Positions 12,941 to 13,776 of a stretch of 13,776 bases of DNA are shown here, in pieces. Position 1 is the first letter of the stretch. Every line of letters begins with the position of its first letter. The notes under the pieces are model-generated. The model was given only the letters and a program-made list of their open reading frames with translations, searched no databases and was not told the DNA's origin. Origin of the DNA: Muribaculaceae bacterium (GTDB lineage: Bacteria > Bacteroidota > Bacteroidia > Bacteroidales > Muribaculaceae); contig VSPD01000065.1 in NCBI GenBank assembly GCA_009775125.1, positions 1 to 13,776 of the forward strand, read 5' to 3'. The position numbers and the translations under genes are program-made.

Positions 12941-13776
12941 TTTACATTCGACGCCGAAGATTTGTTTGGAGTACAATCTATAAGAATAATATTTTCATCA
13001 TTCTCCATCTTTAGTTCTTTAAGGATGCGTTTTATTTTGTACAATTCATCCTTCCTAAAGTAAAAAATCACTTTAAGACTTTTCTTTGTTCCATTTGCAG
13101 CTTCATAGATTTTAATCTGATTCTGGAGATTCTGCTTTAATTTGCTGTTGCTCGCAAGTTTAAACTCAACAAGCGTCTTATCATAGTTACCCAAAGAAAC
13201 TTTATAATCCACCGGTCCGCGACCGTTATTTACTTCTGCATTCACATCAAAAATGGTTGCAAACCAAGTGAATTTGAACAGTAACTGTAAATCTTTTTCT
13301 TTCTTAATAGGTTTGTGATCAGTATATAATAGTTTATAGCCATCCTGATTTTCAATCACATCCTTGAAAAACAGAACGCGCTGAAGTGTTTCATCGTATG
13401 AATCTTTCGGTATAGGAATGTCATAGAAACCATTATGAACTAATTTATCAATCAAGAGTTGTATATTGGAGATATAAACACGTGAGGCCTCAGAGAGTAT
13501 TTTTTGCGAAGAACTCTTTGCCCCTTCTTTGTCATCCTCTTTTAGACGTATATAGTAATCCATGAATTCAGGACATTTCCGTACAATTTCGTTGATAGCA
13601 CGGGTATAGTCCTCATCTTTAGCCTTTCTTCGTGGGATTTGAGCTCTATAAATATCATTTATTCTATCTCGCAATTCTTCATTTGGTATAGATTGTTGGA
13701 TTTGGAAGTAACTTGCTTTCATGTCACTAAAGTTAATCCAATTCTCATCTTTAGTCAATATGTCCGTTGGAGTAAG
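12937..13776 (-). CDS. PD-(D/E)XK nuclease-like protein, partial
   Basis: The frame is open to the right window edge, so the N-terminus is missing; an internal TTG at 13758 should not be taken as the start. Counting from that TTG, 273 residues are visible. Residues 1-130 are helical and charged (Arg/Lys/Glu-rich). Residues 150-260 look like a PD-(D/E)XK nuclease core: a helix with E154 and Q158, then NNGRGPVDYKVS with D184, then LVEFKLAS with E198-x-K200, then a QIKIYEAAN helix (Q214), then a LKVIFYF strand. This is the D...ExK...QxxxY arrangement of restriction-type nucleases, so a DNA-cutting or defence role is a reasonable inference; the exact family is not recognised. The TGA overlaps the next start as ATGA. 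A+T-rich composition suggests horizontal transfer. Confidence 0.65.
   Translation of the reverse strand, partial: LTPTDILTKDENWINFSDMKASYFQIQQSIPNEELRDRINDIYRAQIPRRKAKDEDYTRAINEIVRKCPEFMDYYIRLKEDDKEGAKSSSQKILSEASRVYISNIQLLIDKLVHNGFYDIPIPKDSYDETLQRVLFFKDVIENQDGYKLLYTDHKPIKKEKDLQLLFKFTWFATIFDVNAEVNNGRGPVDYKVSLGNYDKTLVEFKLASNSKLKQNLQNQIKIYEAANGTKKSLKVIFYFRKDELYKIKRILKELKMENDENIILIDCTPNKSSASNVK

Noticed and set aside
1..13776. CRISPR arrays, tRNA or rRNA genes, complete insertion sequences
   Set aside because: No regularly spaced repeat-spacer pattern, no cloverleaf or rRNA-like sequence, and no transposase or integrase frame were found.

Overview
The window looks like chromosomal DNA of a gut Bacteroidales bacterium, most plausibly Muribaculaceae (the family is an inference). 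The main evidence is a set of promoters of the Bacteroidetes sigma-ABfr type (TTG or TTTG, 19-20 bp, then TAnnTTTG). Start codons also lack strong Shine-Dalgarno sequences, genes are separated by long intergenic repeat blocks, and the gene families (tricorn-type protease, divergent trigger factor, YhcH family) fit this order.

Layout. 1-561: a reverse-strand YhcH/YjgK/YiaL-family gene ending at a heptamer tandem repeat. 562-1636: a long stretch without protein genes that holds a twice-repeated 17-bp sequence, a promoter box, a structured ~270-nt RNA candidate ending in a strong terminator, and a nested inverted-repeat block. 1637-3849: an EamA-type exporter (+) and a DinF-like MATE exporter (-) that converge and overlap by 34 bp. 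3922-7161: a large secreted tricorn-type protease (-), upstream of and codirectional with the MATE gene, separated from it by a 23-bp near-perfect inverted repeat. 7300-7668: a small membrane protein (+). 7962-9320: trigger factor (+) with its own promoter and terminator. 9552-10859: a reverse-strand AAA ATPase with a DUF234-like nuclease-fold C-terminus and a textbook promoter. 10925-11335: a palindrome-rich intergenic block. 11401-11802: a small gene with a proline/glutamine-rich tail and a clean promoter. 11827-12000: a second promoter that drives no protein gene and precedes a structured G-rich stretch.

From about 12000 to the right edge the DNA becomes markedly A+T-rich. It carries a reverse-strand cluster: a protein with a PD-(D/E)XK-like nuclease motif, cut by the window edge, coupled by an ATGA overlap to a 50-codon ORF, then a 108-aa ORF and possibly an 82-aa ORF. 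This part looks horizontally acquired and may be the end of a mobile or defence element.

The left and middle genes are mostly housekeeping (export, periplasmic proteolysis, protein folding) and do not form one pathway. The parts most worth attention are the two promoter-led non-coding regions (near 880-1150 and 11827-12000), the shared family of short-loop palindromes, and the nuclease-like cluster at the right edge.
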